This document shows positions 52,725 through 61,811 of a stretch of 64,000 bases of DNA, one piece after another (position 1 is the first letter of the stretch; every line of letters starts with the position of its first letter). The notes beneath the pieces are model-generated. The model made no database searches. It was not told the DNA's origin and was given only the letters and a program-made list of their open reading frames with translations. The stretch spans positions 62,001-126,000 of the forward strand of contig NZ_QFWW01000029.1 in NCBI RefSeq assembly GCF_003265345.1. Reading direction: 5' to 3'. The stretch is from Lentzea terrae. Lineage in GTDB: Bacteria; Actinomycetota; Actinomycetes; Mycobacteriales; Pseudonocardiaceae. Made by a program: the position numbers and the translations under genes.

Positions 52725-54422
52725 TCACCAGCTCTGGTACCACTGCCGCAGCTCGGCCTCCGCCGCCGCGACGTTTCCACCCGAAGCGGCCGTGACCAGC
52801 GCGAACTGCCGTCCCGAGCCTCCCCGCAACAGCAGCTTGTCACCGCTGACCGTCGACGGTGCCGAGCTCACGACCAGCGGTGAGCGCAGCGACGCGGGCA
52901 GGTGCAGCTCGGTCGGCGCGGACCCGCCGTTCGAGTCCCAGACGATCACCGCGAACGGCGCCGAGCCGACCAGGCTGCGCACCGCGGCCAGCGGGATCTG
53001 CTGCCACGTCTGGTAGGCGCGGTCCTCGTAGGTGAACGCGAGCGTGGTGCCCGCGACGGCCTGCGGGTAGACGCGGTCGACGAGGGCGCGCTCGACGGTG
53101 AGCACCGGGTTGCCGGACGCGTCGAGCTTCACCGCGGAGAAGTGCTCGTCGTTCATCGCGTCGCCGTCGGTCATGACCTTGTTGGGGTTGTCGTTCATCA
53201 GCTCGCGGTGGCGGCCGTAGTTGACGTCCCAGTGCCACTGGCTGCCGGAGATCACGCTGCCGCGCGGCGCCGACCACCAGCGGGCGCCGGGGGCGGTCGA
53301 GTCGAGGCCCTGGTAGATCCCCTTGAGCACCGAGGAGAGCTTGTCGGAGGTGTTGCCGGAGACCGGGTGGCCGAACTCGGAGACGATCGACGTGGTGCCG
53401 AGCGCGGTGGCGCGGTCGCGGATCGTGCGGAACGCCTGGGTGTACTGGCCGTCGGCCGCCTTGCCCGGCATCAGCAGGCCCGACTGCGCCTTGCCGTCGT
53501 AGAAGTGCGCGTTGAACACGAACCGCTCCCCCAGCGTCGGCACCAGTGCGAGCCCGCCGGGTTCGGCGAAGAAGTCCACGTTCTGGTTCCAGAACACCAG
53601 CGGCTCCACGAAAGCGGGCTTCGTGGTCCAGCCCGCCTCGTCCATCTCGGCACGAAAGCGGTGGTAGAACGGCATCAGGAGGTCGCGCTCCCACTGCTGC
53701 GAGTTCTGGCCGCTGTCGTACTTGCCCGCGTAGGGCTCGTTGAGCGGGTCGACACCGGCGACGAGCTTGAACTCGTTGGCGGGCAACGCTTGCTTGACGT
53801 GCTTGAGCGCCTCGCCGGCCGCGTTGACGAACGAGTCCTGCACACCGTTGCGGTTGTGCCAGAAGTCGTAGGTGGCCGCGGTGACGGCGTTGTTGTTCTT
53901 CATGTTCTGGCCCCAGTGGAAGCAGAGGCCGCACGACTCCTTGGGATAACCGCTCGCCGCCCACGCCGGGGCGCCGTCGCCGGTGTACCAGCTGTCCTTG
54001 TTGAACAGGTACCGCGAGTACAGGTCCTGGTGGAAGTCGAGGTAGACGCGGATCCCCTGATCGGTGAACGCCCGCAGCTGCGTCGTCACCCCGTCGAGGT
54101 ACGCGCGGTCGATCTGGCCGCGCTGCGGTTCGATCCAGGCCCACGTCAGCAGGAACCGCACGGCGTTGGCGCCGGTCAGCTGCTTCATCGCAGACGCGGA
54201 CTTGCGCGCGTCGGCCACGGACGCGAACGGCAGGCCGCGGTACTCGGCGAGTTTCGCGGTGCCCGAGACGTTGAAACCGCGCAACACGACCTCACGGCCG
54301 TGCTCATCGCGGAACACCCCGCCGGACACCCTGAGCTCGGAGCCGTCGAACGACTCCGCGTGCACCGGGGTGATCACGAACGAGAGGAGGAACAGGACTA
54401 CCAGGAGGACCGCTCGCCGCAT
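52725..54422 (-). CDS. Secreted glycoside hydrolase family 5, endoglycoceramidase-like
   Basis: 565 residues from MRRAVLLVVLFLLSF with AAAGG eight bases upstream; the 12-codon longer start has no ribosome site. Sec signal then GH5: NVSGTAKLAEYRGLPF, AVRFLLTWAWIEPQRG, VYLDFHQDLYSRYLF, acid/base Glu in VDPLNEPYAG and nucleophile Glu in TSIVSEFGHPV. The DFHQD and C-terminal beta domain match bacterial endoglycoceramidase-related proteins that cut glycolipids. The exact substrate is an inference. Confidence 0.9.
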   Translation of the reverse strand: MRRAVLLVVLFLLSFVITPVHAESFDGSELRVSGGVFRDEHGREVVLRGFNVSGTAKLAEYRGLPFASVADARKSASAMKQLTGANAVRFLLTWAWIEPQRGQIDRAYLDGVTTQLRAFTDQGIRVYLDFHQDLYSRYLFNKDSWYTGDGAPAWAASGYPKESCGLCFHWGQNMKNNNAVTAATYDFWHNRNGVQDSFVNAAGEALKHVKQALPANEFKLVAGVDPLNEPYAGKYDSGQNSQQWERDLLMPFYHRFRAEMDEAGWTTKPAFVEPLVFWNQNVDFFAEPGGLALVPTLGERFVFNAHFYDGKAQSGLLMPGKAADGQYTQAFRTIRDRATALGTTSIVSEFGHPVSGNTSDKLSSVLKGIYQGLDSTAPGARWWSAPRGSVISGSQWHWDVNYGRHRELMNDNPNKVMTDGDAMNDEHFSAVKLDASGNPVLTVERALVDRVYPQAVAGTTLAFTYEDRAYQTWQQIPLAAVRSLVGSAPFAVIVWDSNGGSAPTELHLPASLRSPLVVSSAPSTVSGDKLLLRGGSGRQFALVTAASGGNVAAAEAELRQWYQSW

Positions 54423-54546
54423 CGCCGCCGCCTTTGGGAACGTGAACGAGATTCGCATTGCACGTTAGACGGTGGATTCGGGCTGGTCTAGGGTTGATCG
54501 AGCGCGTTCGACGCCATTCGACGATCGAATTCTGGGAGGCGCCGCT

Positions 54547-54936
54547 GTGACCGCTCCGATCACCCGGTCCGACGTCGAGGTGCTTGAGCACACCGTCGCG
54601 GACGAGCCCACCGCGATGGGCGAGGCGTGGCACTGGTTCGAGAACCTCGTGGGCCTCAAGGGGCGCAAGATGTTCGCGCGCATCGACGAGACGGCCGGCA
54701 CCTACACCGTCTGCACACCGCGCAAGCCCGGCGACTCGTACGACCTGACCGTCGGGGTGCTACCCGGTGGCCGCTACCGGAGAACGGTGCTGGAGGGCGA
54801 ACCGCCGGAGCTGTACGGCCGGATCGGACCGGCCATGGAGGAGCTCAAGGCGTTGGGGCCCTGGGACTCCTCCCGGCCGCTCGTCGAGTTCTACCGCCGC
54901 CACACGGTGGTCGAGCTCTGGGTGCCGATCACCTGA
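54547..54936 (+). CDS. GyrI-like small-molecule-binding domain protein
   Basis: 129 residues from a GTG after GGGAGG. Single domain with strands and helices of the GyrI/AraC effector-binding type: GRKMFARIDETAGTYTVCTP, DLTVGVLPGGRYRRTVLEGE, RIGPAMEELKALG, SRPLVEFYRRHTVVELWVPI. No DNA-binding part. It might bind a drug or metabolite. Overlaps the convergent glycosidase gene by eight bases. Confidence 0.6.
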   Translation: MTAPITRSDVEVLEHTVADEPTAMGEAWHWFENLVGLKGRKMFARIDETAGTYTVCTPRKPGDSYDLTVGVLPGGRYRRTVLEGEPPELYGRIGPAMEELKALGPWDSSRPLVEFYRRHTVVELWVPIT

Positions 54937-56980
54937 CGTCTGCGGTCAGCGCGTCCACCTGCAGCCGCGTCGAGCCCTCCGCGCGCACGGCGATCCGCAC
55001 CGACCTGGTCTCGTCGTGGAGGCGCAGGTCGGATTGCTTGTGCCGCAAGTAGTTCAGCCCTTCGCCGCTGATTTCCACCGGCTCGGTGAGCGTGCTGGCG
55101 ACCTCGCGTCCCGACGAGTCGAGCTCGGTGAGCACGAGCCGGGCCGTGCCGTTGCCGCGCAGGACGGCGTTGGACGTGAGGATTCCTTGCTGCACCGGGA
55201 TGTTCGTGTGCACTTCCAAGGTCGTCGGCTGCACTGAGGTGGCCTCGCGCGGAGTGCCGCAGTCCGGTACGAGACTCCACCGGGAACACAGCACGCCGTA
55301 TCCCGGCTTGGCGCGGTTCTTGGTGAGGTAGCCGAAGGCGATGCTGTTCGGGTGCGGTGGCATCCGCGGGTCGTCGTAGAGCTCCCAGGCCATGGTGATC
55401 GGCACCTGGAGGCCGGCGACGGTCTGCAGCGTCTGCCCGGTGTAGTCCGCTTGTTCGCGTTCCTTCTGCTCGTCCGGCGCGCTCTTCCCGATCTCGCCGA
55501 CGATCACGGTGCTGGCGGGGAACTTCTCCCGCAGGCCGCGCACCGCCGGGTCGAGCAGGTCGAGGTTGCCGTAGCCGTGCACGTCGACGAAGTCCACCGG
55601 CTTGCCCACGAGCGCGGCGGCGAGGTCCGCGCCGTCGGTCGTCGCGTGCATGACGGACACGCCGCGCTTGCCCCTCGGCGCTGCGGTGCGGTCGTACACC
55701 ATTGCCACGTAAGCGCTCTGGAGGTTCGGCTGGTTCCCGCGCACGCCGGACGTCTCGTTCTGCAGGTCGTAGTAGAGCACCGCATCGGTGGGTTCGAGCG
55801 CGTTGATGTAGGTGTTCATCCAGTCCGCGCTGGTGGTGGCGAACTCGGCCCACTTCGTGCGGTTGCTCTGCCAGTTCGGGTTGGTGAGCCAGCTGTTGGC
55901 GAACGCGACCACGAGCCGGATCCCCCGCTGCTTCGCGAGGTTGGCCAGGTCGGCCAGGTTGCGGGCTTGTGCGGCGGCGTTCTTGCTCATCTCCGGCCAC
56001 AGCACGATCCTGGCGACGGTGCCGCCGGTGGCCGCGATCACGTCGAAGTCGCGCGCGACCTGATCGCGCACCTGCGGCCAGGTCGTGTCCTCGAGATACT
56101 CCTGGTACCGGTTCTGGTGCTCCGGCAGGTAGTTGAAGCCGGCCCAGCCGCGTTCGTCCGGAACGATCGTCAGGCTCGCGTGCGTCACGACCTGGCCGCC
56201 TTCGTAGACCCTGACGACCTTGCGATCTTTTCCTCCCGTGCTGATGGCGGCCGATCCGCCGCTGAGCACGGTTTCGGTGCCGTCGTCGTTGACCAGCCGT
56301 GCCTCGCCGCCGGTCCAGCGCACCGTGGCGGTGTCGCCCGCCTTGACCGTCGGCCGGTCGAACGAGACGGTCGCGCCGGAGCCCGCGGTGACGACGAGGG
56401 TGTCGAGCAGGTGCTCCTGCGCGGTGCCGGACCAGAGCGTGAACACCGTGGTGCCACGGCTGATCCAGGTGATCCGGCCCTGCCCGGACGGTCCCTGCGC
56501 GTACAGCTTCTGCGGGTTTCCGTTGTGCGACACCCACACCTGGGCGTCGCTCAGCGTCGTGGCCCAGCCGAGGTCGATCTCACCGGTGGCGCCGGGTGCG
56601 AGCGCGAGCTGCGTGCGGCTGGCGCTCAGCCGGCCCGGCAGCTTCCCGGTGCTGCTCGTGGTGCCGAGCAGAGTGGCGAAGTTCGGGCCGCCGCGCAGTT
56701 CGAACGTCGTCGTGGTGCCGGCGCGGAGGTACGGCCAGCTGGCGCTGCCGTTGACCTCCTGCCGCCACAGCTTGGCGGCCTTGCCGGTCTCGCGGATCCA
56801 GATCTGGACGGTCTGGTTGCCGTCGGTGTGCCAGCTGACGTCGACCGACGCCGCGTTCTTGCCCGGCGGCAGCGTCACCTCCGCCGCGGACACGGTGATG
56901 CTGTTGCTCGCGCGCGCTGGTGCCACGAGCGTGGCCACCAGCGCGACGGCGAGCACAATTGCTTTCCCCCAGGTGCTCAT
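54929..56980 (-). CDS. Secreted multidomain clan-A glycoside hydrolase-like protein
   Basis: 683 residues; start at MSTWGKAIV (an ATG three codons upstream is possible). Signal peptide, then two or three Ig-like domains (INTERNAL repeats with VDVSWHTDG, IDLGWATTLS, ATVRWTGG), then a TIM barrel from about residue 265: RLVVAFANSWLTNPNW, YYDLQNETSG (acid/base Glu) and STVIVGEIGKSAP (nucleophile Glu), and a C-terminal beta domain. Family not determined; clan A topology suggests cellulase-like or mannanase-like specificity. Confidence 0.75.
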   Translation of the reverse strand: MSTWGKAIVLAVALVATLVAPARASNSITVSAAEVTLPPGKNAASVDVSWHTDGNQTVQIWIRETGKAAKLWRQEVNGSASWPYLRAGTTTTFELRGGPNFATLLGTTSSTGKLPGRLSASRTQLALAPGATGEIDLGWATTLSDAQVWVSHNGNPQKLYAQGPSGQGRITWISRGTTVFTLWSGTAQEHLLDTLVVTAGSGATVSFDRPTVKAGDTATVRWTGGEARLVNDDGTETVLSGGSAAISTGGKDRKVVRVYEGGQVVTHASLTIVPDERGWAGFNYLPEHQNRYQEYLEDTTWPQVRDQVARDFDVIAATGGTVARIVLWPEMSKNAAAQARNLADLANLAKQRGIRLVVAFANSWLTNPNWQSNRTKWAEFATTSADWMNTYINALEPTDAVLYYDLQNETSGVRGNQPNLQSAYVAMVYDRTAAPRGKRGVSVMHATTDGADLAAALVGKPVDFVDVHGYGNLDLLDPAVRGLREKFPASTVIVGEIGKSAPDEQKEREQADYTGQTLQTVAGLQVPITMAWELYDDPRMPPHPNSIAFGYLTKNRAKPGYGVLCSRWSLVPDCGTPREATSVQPTTLEVHTNIPVQQGILTSNAVLRGNGTARLVLTELDSSGREVASTLTEPVEISGEGLNYLRHKQSDLRLHDETRSVRIAVRAEGSTRLQVDALTADVR

Positions 56981-57021
56981 GCGCCCCATCTGATCAGACG
57001 GGGCGCCGGCCCGAGGGGGTT

Positions 57022-57453
57022 TCAGAGCTTCCGGCGGTACGAGATGTAGCCCGTGTACGCGGCCACCTTGTCGTAGAGCCTGCGGGCGGGGTTCTCCTCC
57101 TTGGTGTGCCAGTGCAGGAGCGTGGCACCGTGCTGCTCGGCGTCGCGCGCCACCCACTCGATCAGCGCCTGCGCGATGCCACGCCTGCGGGCTTGCGGGG
57201 CCACGTACAGGTCGTGGAGGTAACAGCGGGAGTCGCCGTCCGCCCAGATGCCGGTGTGGAAGTAGTAGTGCGCGAAGCCGACGATCGCGCCGTCCGACCT
57301 GGCCGCGACACCGCGGATCCGCGTGCCGTCGAGCAACCGCGACCAGGCCTCGGCGTAGACGTCGTCGCTCAGCGTTCCGCCGGCATCGTTGTGGTACGCG
57401 CGAACCGCGGCCTCCCAGTCCGCGCGATCCACCTCCGTCAACGGACTGATCAA
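57022..57453 (-). CDS. GNAT-family acetyltransferase
   Basis: 143 residues, starting at a TTG that overlaps the TGA of the beta-lactamase gene (TTGA). Acetyl-CoA site: LHDLYVAPQARRRGIAQALIEWV (motif A with R/QxxGxG/A), then LLHWHTKEENPARRLYDKV and YTGYISYRRKL. Substrate unknown; adjacency to the beta-lactamase may be only co-transcription. Confidence 0.85.
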   Translation of the reverse strand: MISPLTEVDRADWEAAVRAYHNDAGGTLSDDVYAEAWSRLLDGTRIRGVAARSDGAIVGFAHYYFHTGIWADGDSRCYLHDLYVAPQARRRGIAQALIEWVARDAEQHGATLLHWHTKEENPARRLYDKVAAYTGYISYRRKL

Positions 57454-58328
57454 CTGAAGAACCCGGCCACCAGCTCCGCCGTCTTGGCCACCAGCGGCTC
57501 GTCCGCGCCGGCGTCCGGCACCGACTTGGTCGACAGCACCGCGATCACGATCGGCGCACGGCCGGGCGGGAACGCGATGCCGGCGTCGTTGGTGGTGCCG
57601 TACTTGCCGGTGCCGGTCTTGTCGCCCCAGCGCCACGCCGCCGGCAGGCCCGCCCGGATCCGGTGGTCGCCGGTCGTGTTGGCCAGCAACCACTTCGTCA
57701 GCTGGTCGGCGTCGGAGCGGTTGAGCGCGTGGCCCAGGGTGAGCCTGGCGTAGCTCTGGCCGATGGCGCGCGGTGAGGTCGTGTCGGTGACGCGGCCCGG
57801 CTCGGCCGAGTTCAGGTCCGGCTCCCAGCGGTCGAGGCGCGTCACCGGGTCGCCGATCGAGCGGCAGAAGCGAGTGATCGCCGTGGGGCCGCCGAGCTCG
57901 CGCATGAGCAGGTTGGCCGCGCAGTTGTCGCTGTAGGTGATGGTCGCGTCGCACAGGGCCGAGACCGTCATGCCGTTGGCGAGGTTCTCCGCCTTTTCCG
58001 TGATCTTGGCATAGCCGGACTTCGTGCAGTCGTCCTGCGTGTAGCGGATCACCTTGTTCAGCAACGTTCCGTCGTGGTCGCGCCGCAGGATCGCCGCGGC
58101 CACGAGAGTCTTGAACGTCGAGACCATCGGAAACAGCTCGTCCGCGCGGTGCAGCACCGTGCGGCCGGTACCTGTGTCAGTGGCGAACACGCCGAGCCGT
58201 GCGTTGTGCTGGCGTTCGAGGTCACGCAGCTTGCCGGTGATCGTCGAAGCGTGTGCCTGGGCGGGCACGGCGACGGCCAGCGCGGCACCCGCGCCCAGTG
58301 CCAGAACCGAGCGACGGTCAACAACCAA
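57450..58328 (-). CDS. Class A beta-lactamase
   Basis: 292 residues from a TTG preceded by GGGGGA, which fits better than a GTG 11 codons earlier. Export signal with twin arginine (DRRSVLALGAGAALAVAVPAQAHA). Complete class A motif set: FPMVSTFKTLV (Ser70-x-x-Lys73), YSDN (130 loop), EPDLNSAEPG (Glu166 region) and DKTGTG (234-236). All catalytic residues are present, so hydrolysis of penicillins or cephalosporins is expected. The GNAT gene is coupled downstream. Confidence 0.93.
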   Translation of the reverse strand: MVVDRRSVLALGAGAALAVAVPAQAHASTITGKLRDLERQHNARLGVFATDTGTGRTVLHRADELFPMVSTFKTLVAAAILRRDHDGTLLNKVIRYTQDDCTKSGYAKITEKAENLANGMTVSALCDATITYSDNCAANLLMRELGGPTAITRFCRSIGDPVTRLDRWEPDLNSAEPGRVTDTTSPRAIGQSYARLTLGHALNRSDADQLTKWLLANTTGDHRIRAGLPAAWRWGDKTGTGKYGTTNDAGIAFPPGRAPIVIAVLSTKSVPDAGADEPLVAKTAELVAGFFS

Positions 58329-58392
58329 CGTCTTGTCCCCCTTCTTGTGAAACCTCTCCACATGTCAGGACGCGCGGGAGATCAACTGGTTG

Positions 58393-59009
58393 TCAATGGA
58401 TCCGGCGCCAGCACGCCAGGAAGGTGAGCGCCGCGATGAGCGACCCGGCCGAGGCGAACGACCCGGCGCCCAGGTAGATCACCCACTCGTCCGCGTTCAG
58501 CCCCTCTCTGGCCAGCGGAAATCCCCACAGGATCAGGCCCAGCGCCATCGTGGCCGTGGCCGCCAACGCCCAGAACACGACCAGCACGACCCGGCCCTTG
58601 CGGCTCGGGCCGGTGTAGGGCTGGAGAGACCCCTTGCGCTGCAACCACCAGCTCGCCAGCGCCGCGAGGGCGAGCGCGCCGCGGCCAGCCTGATCTGGGC
58701 CAGCACCACGGCGAACGTGAGCACGGCCGCGATCGGCAGCGCCACCCGCGGCCGGAGCTGGCGCAGGCACTGGAAGAACAGCGGGATCGCGCACCAGCCG
58801 AAGCTCGGCGCCAGCCAGACCAGGACCAGCCACACCGCGAGCACGACGGGCAGCGCGTTCGTCCAGCGCACGCCGGCCGGATAGGCGAGACCCAGCCCCA
58901 GCGCGAGGCCGAGCACGAGGAGGTCGGCGCCGTGATACGCGACGTACCGCGCCGCCGACGCCGTCAGCAGCACGTAGAAGCCCGCGTGCATCGCCCGGTG
59001 CAGCCACAC
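58393..59009 (-). pseudogene. Chimeric membrane pseudogene (kinase sensor fragment + membrane protein fragment)
   Basis: Two protein-like frames on the same strand meet near 58680. From GTG 59009 the frame reads MWLHRAMHAGFYVLLTASAA ... LVWLAPSFGWCAIPLFF, several membrane helices as in the sensor of histidine kinases, then becomes nonsense. The other frame gives SWWLQRKGSLQPYTGPSRKG ... GLNADEWVIYLGAGSFAS, the C-terminal half of a small membrane protein with no start codon. Deletion joined two unrelated genes, or one frameshift broke a single gene. No kinase catalytic domain remains. Confidence 0.6.
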
Positions 59010-59120
59010 GTCCGGGACTGCAGGCGAACGGACCGGGCGCGCGGGTCAACCGATGGGTGGAACCGAGGTTCCACCGTCACCACCATGGAAACGCGCGTGA
59101 CCTGCGGAATCGTCGACGCC

Positions 59121-59609
59121 ATGGACATCAGGAAGATCGCAGTCGCCACGCTCGCCGTCCTCGCCGTCGGTGGCGGTTACGCGGCAGCCGACCAGCACAC
59201 CACCACGCGCGCCGAGAAGGTGCTCACCATCGACGCGGCCGTCAAGGCCGCTCAGGCCACCCTGGACGCCGCGGAGAAGGAGAACCAGCGCGTCACCGTG
59301 GCCGTGGTCGACCGCAGCGGCGACCTCGTCGTGCTGCTCGCGGGCGACGGCGCCGGCCCGCAGACCGAGGAGTCGGCCAAGCGCAAGGCGTTCACGGCCG
59401 TGTCGTTCAACGCCGCGACGTCGAAGCTCACCGGCCGCGTGACGGGCGCGGGCGCGACGCTGCGGGACATCCCTGGCACGTTGTTCCTGGGCGGTGGCGT
59501 GCCGGTCGCGGTGGACGGGGCGCCGGTCGCGAGCATCGGGGTCGGCGGCGCGCCGTGCGGTGACCTGGACGAGAAGTACGCGCGGGCCGGTCTGGCAACC
59601 CTCAAGTGA
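59121..59609 (+). CDS. Secreted HbpS/GlcG-type heme-binding protein
   Basis: 162 residues from MDIRKIAVATLAVLAVGGGYAAADQ (signal peptide). Mature domain: LTIDAAVKAAQATLDAAEKENQRVTVAVVDRSGDLVVLL, KRKAFTAVSFNAATSKL and GTLFLGGGVPVAVDGAPVASIGVGGAP, the family DUF336 pattern. HbpS family members bind heme extracellularly and take part in redox sensing in Streptomyces. Ends one base before the convergent membrane-protein gene. Confidence 0.88.
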   Translation: MDIRKIAVATLAVLAVGGGYAAADQHTTTRAEKVLTIDAAVKAAQATLDAAEKENQRVTVAVVDRSGDLVVLLAGDGAGPQTEESAKRKAFTAVSFNAATSKLTGRVTGAGATLRDIPGTLFLGGGVPVAVDGAPVASIGVGGAPCGDLDEKYARAGLATLK

Positions 59610-59939
59610 TCAGCGTTCGGTGCGGTGCCGGGCGACGTGCCTGCCCGGCTCCGGCCGCTTGCCCAGCAGCATGAGGACCACGGCGACGACCAGGCCGAGC
59701 GTCGCGAGCCCGGCGGCCACGACGCGCGCGGCGGGGTGGTCCAGGACCAGCGTCGAGATCGTCAGTGCGAGCACCAGTGCGGCGATCGGGCCGATGACGG
59801 CCAGGTCCTGGCGCTCCTGGGGCGCTGCGACCGGTTCCGGTGCCTCGATCCGCACGGTCGGCACGCGCGTTTCGATCGTCTCGAAGTGCTGCTGATAAGC
59901 CGGGTACCGCACGCCGGGAGGAACCGTCACACCATGCAT
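59610..59939 (-). CDS. Small membrane protein, unknown function
   Basis: 109 residues from MHGVTVPPGVRYPAYQQHF. A cytoplasmic acidic half (IETRVPTVRIEAPEPVAAP) and two C-terminal membrane helices (LAVIGPIAALVLALTISTLVL and ARVVAAGLATLGLVVAVVLMLLG), ending KRPEPGRHVARH. No family recognised. Confidence 0.55.
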   Translation of the reverse strand: MHGVTVPPGVRYPAYQQHFETIETRVPTVRIEAPEPVAAPQERQDLAVIGPIAALVLALTISTLVLDHPAARVVAAGLATLGLVVAVVLMLLGKRPEPGRHVARHRTER

Positions 59940-60027
59940 GCTGCCTGAGGAGGGCGCGCCGCCGCAAACATCGCGTTTCCGGCGAGGTACGTGTTCCCAT
60001 GTACCAGCTGGGCAAAGGGAGGTCGTC

Positions 60028-60852
60028 ATGTGCCGGTGGCTCGCCTATTCCGGTTCGCCGGTGCTGTTGGAGGAACTGCTCTACGCGCCGGAGAACTCGC
60101 TGGTCATGCAGTCGAAGCACGCTCGGCTGGGCGCGACGGCCGTCAACGGCGACGGGTTCGGCATCGGCTGGTACGGCAGCGCGAGCACACCCGGTCTGTT
60201 CCTGAGCACCGAGCCCGCGTGGAACGACCGCAACCTCCGCGAGCTGTCCGCGCAGATCACCGTCGACCGCGTCTTCGCGCACGTGCGGGCGTCGACCGGC
60301 GGCGCGGTGCAGCGGTCGAACTGCCACCCGTTCCGCTGGAACAACTGGCTGTGGATGCACAACGGTCTCGTCGCGAAGTTCCCCGTGGTGCGCCGCGAGC
60401 TGACGCTGGCGATCGATCCCGCGCTGTTCCCGCTGATCGAGGGCTCGACGGACTCCGAGATCATCTTCTACCTGGCGGTCAGCTTCGGCCTGGAGCAGGA
60501 CCCGCCCGCCGCCGTCGCGCGCATGGTCGAGTTCGTCGAGGACGTCGGCAGGCGCGCGGGCGTCGAGTACCCGATCCAGATGACCGTCGCGGTCACCAAC
60601 GGCTCGACCACCTGGGCGTTCCGTTACTCGAGCCGCGGCAAGTCGCGGACCCTGTTCCACAGCACCGACGTGACGACGCTGCGCCGCCAGTACCCGGACA
60701 ACCCCGCGCTGCACGACCTGGCCGACGACTCGCGGCTCGTCGTGTCCGAACCGCTGGGCGACCTGGTGGGCGCCTGGCAGGAGGTCCCGGAGTCGACGTG
60801 CGTCGTCGTCCGGCCCGGTGTCGAGGAGGAGCTCCTCCCGTTCAAGCCGTGA
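60028..60852 (+). CDS. Class II glutamine amidotransferase-like (Ntn) protein
   Basis: 274 residues. MCRWLAYSGSPVLLEELLY: Cys2 becomes the N-terminal nucleophile after Met removal. NGDGFGIGWYG, FAHVRASTGGAVQRSNCHPF and WLWMHNGLVAKFP are the GATase-2 glutamine pocket. This size and sequence fit the YafJ/EgtC-like group acting as amidohydrolases. AAAGGGAGG precedes the ATG. Ergothioneine genes are not adjacent, so EgtC is not assumed. Confidence 0.9.
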   Translation: MCRWLAYSGSPVLLEELLYAPENSLVMQSKHARLGATAVNGDGFGIGWYGSASTPGLFLSTEPAWNDRNLRELSAQITVDRVFAHVRASTGGAVQRSNCHPFRWNNWLWMHNGLVAKFPVVRRELTLAIDPALFPLIEGSTDSEIIFYLAVSFGLEQDPPAAVARMVEFVEDVGRRAGVEYPIQMTVAVTNGSTTWAFRYSSRGKSRTLFHSTDVTTLRRQYPDNPALHDLADDSRLVVSEPLGDLVGAWQEVPESTCVVVRPGVEEELLPFKP

Positions 60853-60939
60853 ATTGTCAGGCAACCGTCAGGTAGCGGGGGAATTTCGTCACTACCGTCT
60901 GGTGCTGCCGCCGCCACGGACCCCCCGGAGAGGTTCCTC

Positions 60940-61533
60940 ATGCTCAACACGGCAGCGGCAGCACTGGTAGCCCTATCCGCCCTCGCCCCCACTGGCGCGG
61001 CGGAGGAAGAAGAACCCACGGCCAGCCTCGAGGTCGTGACCGTCAACGGATCGGGTTGCCCGGCGGGCGACGCCGACGTGAAGACCGACGAAAGAACCTT
61101 CACAATCGGCTACCACACGTTCCTGGCCAGGGCGGGAGGCGGCTCGTCGCCTGTCGACATGCGCAAGAACTGCCAGATCAACATCCGCGTCCGCGTGCCC
61201 GACGGCTTCACCTACGGCCTGGCACGCACCACCTACGAGGGCTACACCCACCTGCAGGACGGCGCTTCCGCCCTCAACCGCGTCTCCACCTACCTGCAGG
61301 GCTCGTCGGCCACCGCGTCGGTGAGCCAGTCGTTCACCGGGCCGCGCAGCGGCGACTGGGAGACCACCTACCGGCCGAGCTTCTCGGAAATCCAGTGGTC
61401 GCCGTGCGGTTCGGCGCGCAACATCAACATCAACGCCGAGGTGCGCGTGCTGCTCGGGTCGGCTGATCCGGACCGGCTGAACTTCGCGATCGTGGAGTCG
61501 AGCCGCGGTCAGGTGCGGGTCCGGCGCTGCTGA
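60940..61533 (+). CDS. Secreted DUF4360 protein
   Basis: 197 residues with signal peptide (LNTAAAALVALSALAPTGAAEEE). VTVNGSGCPAGDADV, DMRKNCQINIRVRVPDGFTYGLARTTYEGY, SVSQSFTGP and WSPCGSARNININAEVRVLLG are characteristic of DUF4360. Four cysteines probably form two disulfides. Extracellular role unknown. Confidence 0.88.
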   Translation: MLNTAAAALVALSALAPTGAAEEEEPTASLEVVTVNGSGCPAGDADVKTDERTFTIGYHTFLARAGGGSSPVDMRKNCQINIRVRVPDGFTYGLARTTYEGYTHLQDGASALNRVSTYLQGSSATASVSQSFTGPRSGDWETTYRPSFSEIQWSPCGSARNININAEVRVLLGSADPDRLNFAIVESSRGQVRVRRC

Positions 61534-61544
61534 TCGGAGTCACA

Positions 61545-61810
61545 GATCATCGGGCTGTCCCTGGTGTCGCGCCGGTGCCCGAAACCCTGGTGGGGCGGAC
61601 CATCCTGTCACGTTCCCGCCCGGCAGCCCCGGCGCGCCACCGCACCGGCACCCCGGTCCGATCTACGGCTACGTCCTGACGGGCGCCATCACGTTCGAGC
61701 TCGAGGGACAGCCCGAGCGGGTGGTGCTCACCGTGGTCGGACCCGACGAGCTGGAGGCGCGCAAGCATCTGCGCGTGTCACAGAACGACGCGGTGTCCGG
61801 TCTCAGCTGA
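61545..61810 (+). pseudogene. Degraded copy of the following cupin gene
   Basis: Its middle reads VTFPPGSPGAPPHRHPGPIY.. FELEGQPERVV, nearly the same as the cupin at 61812; then LTVVGPDELEARKHLR follows immediately, so about 33 codons (the second cupin motif) are missing. Upstream, VPGVAPVPETLVGRTIL aligns with the cupin N-terminus but in another frame, showing a one-base deletion near 61610. It has no usable start and its TGA lies one base before the intact gene. Confidence 0.75.
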
Positions 61811-61811
61811 C

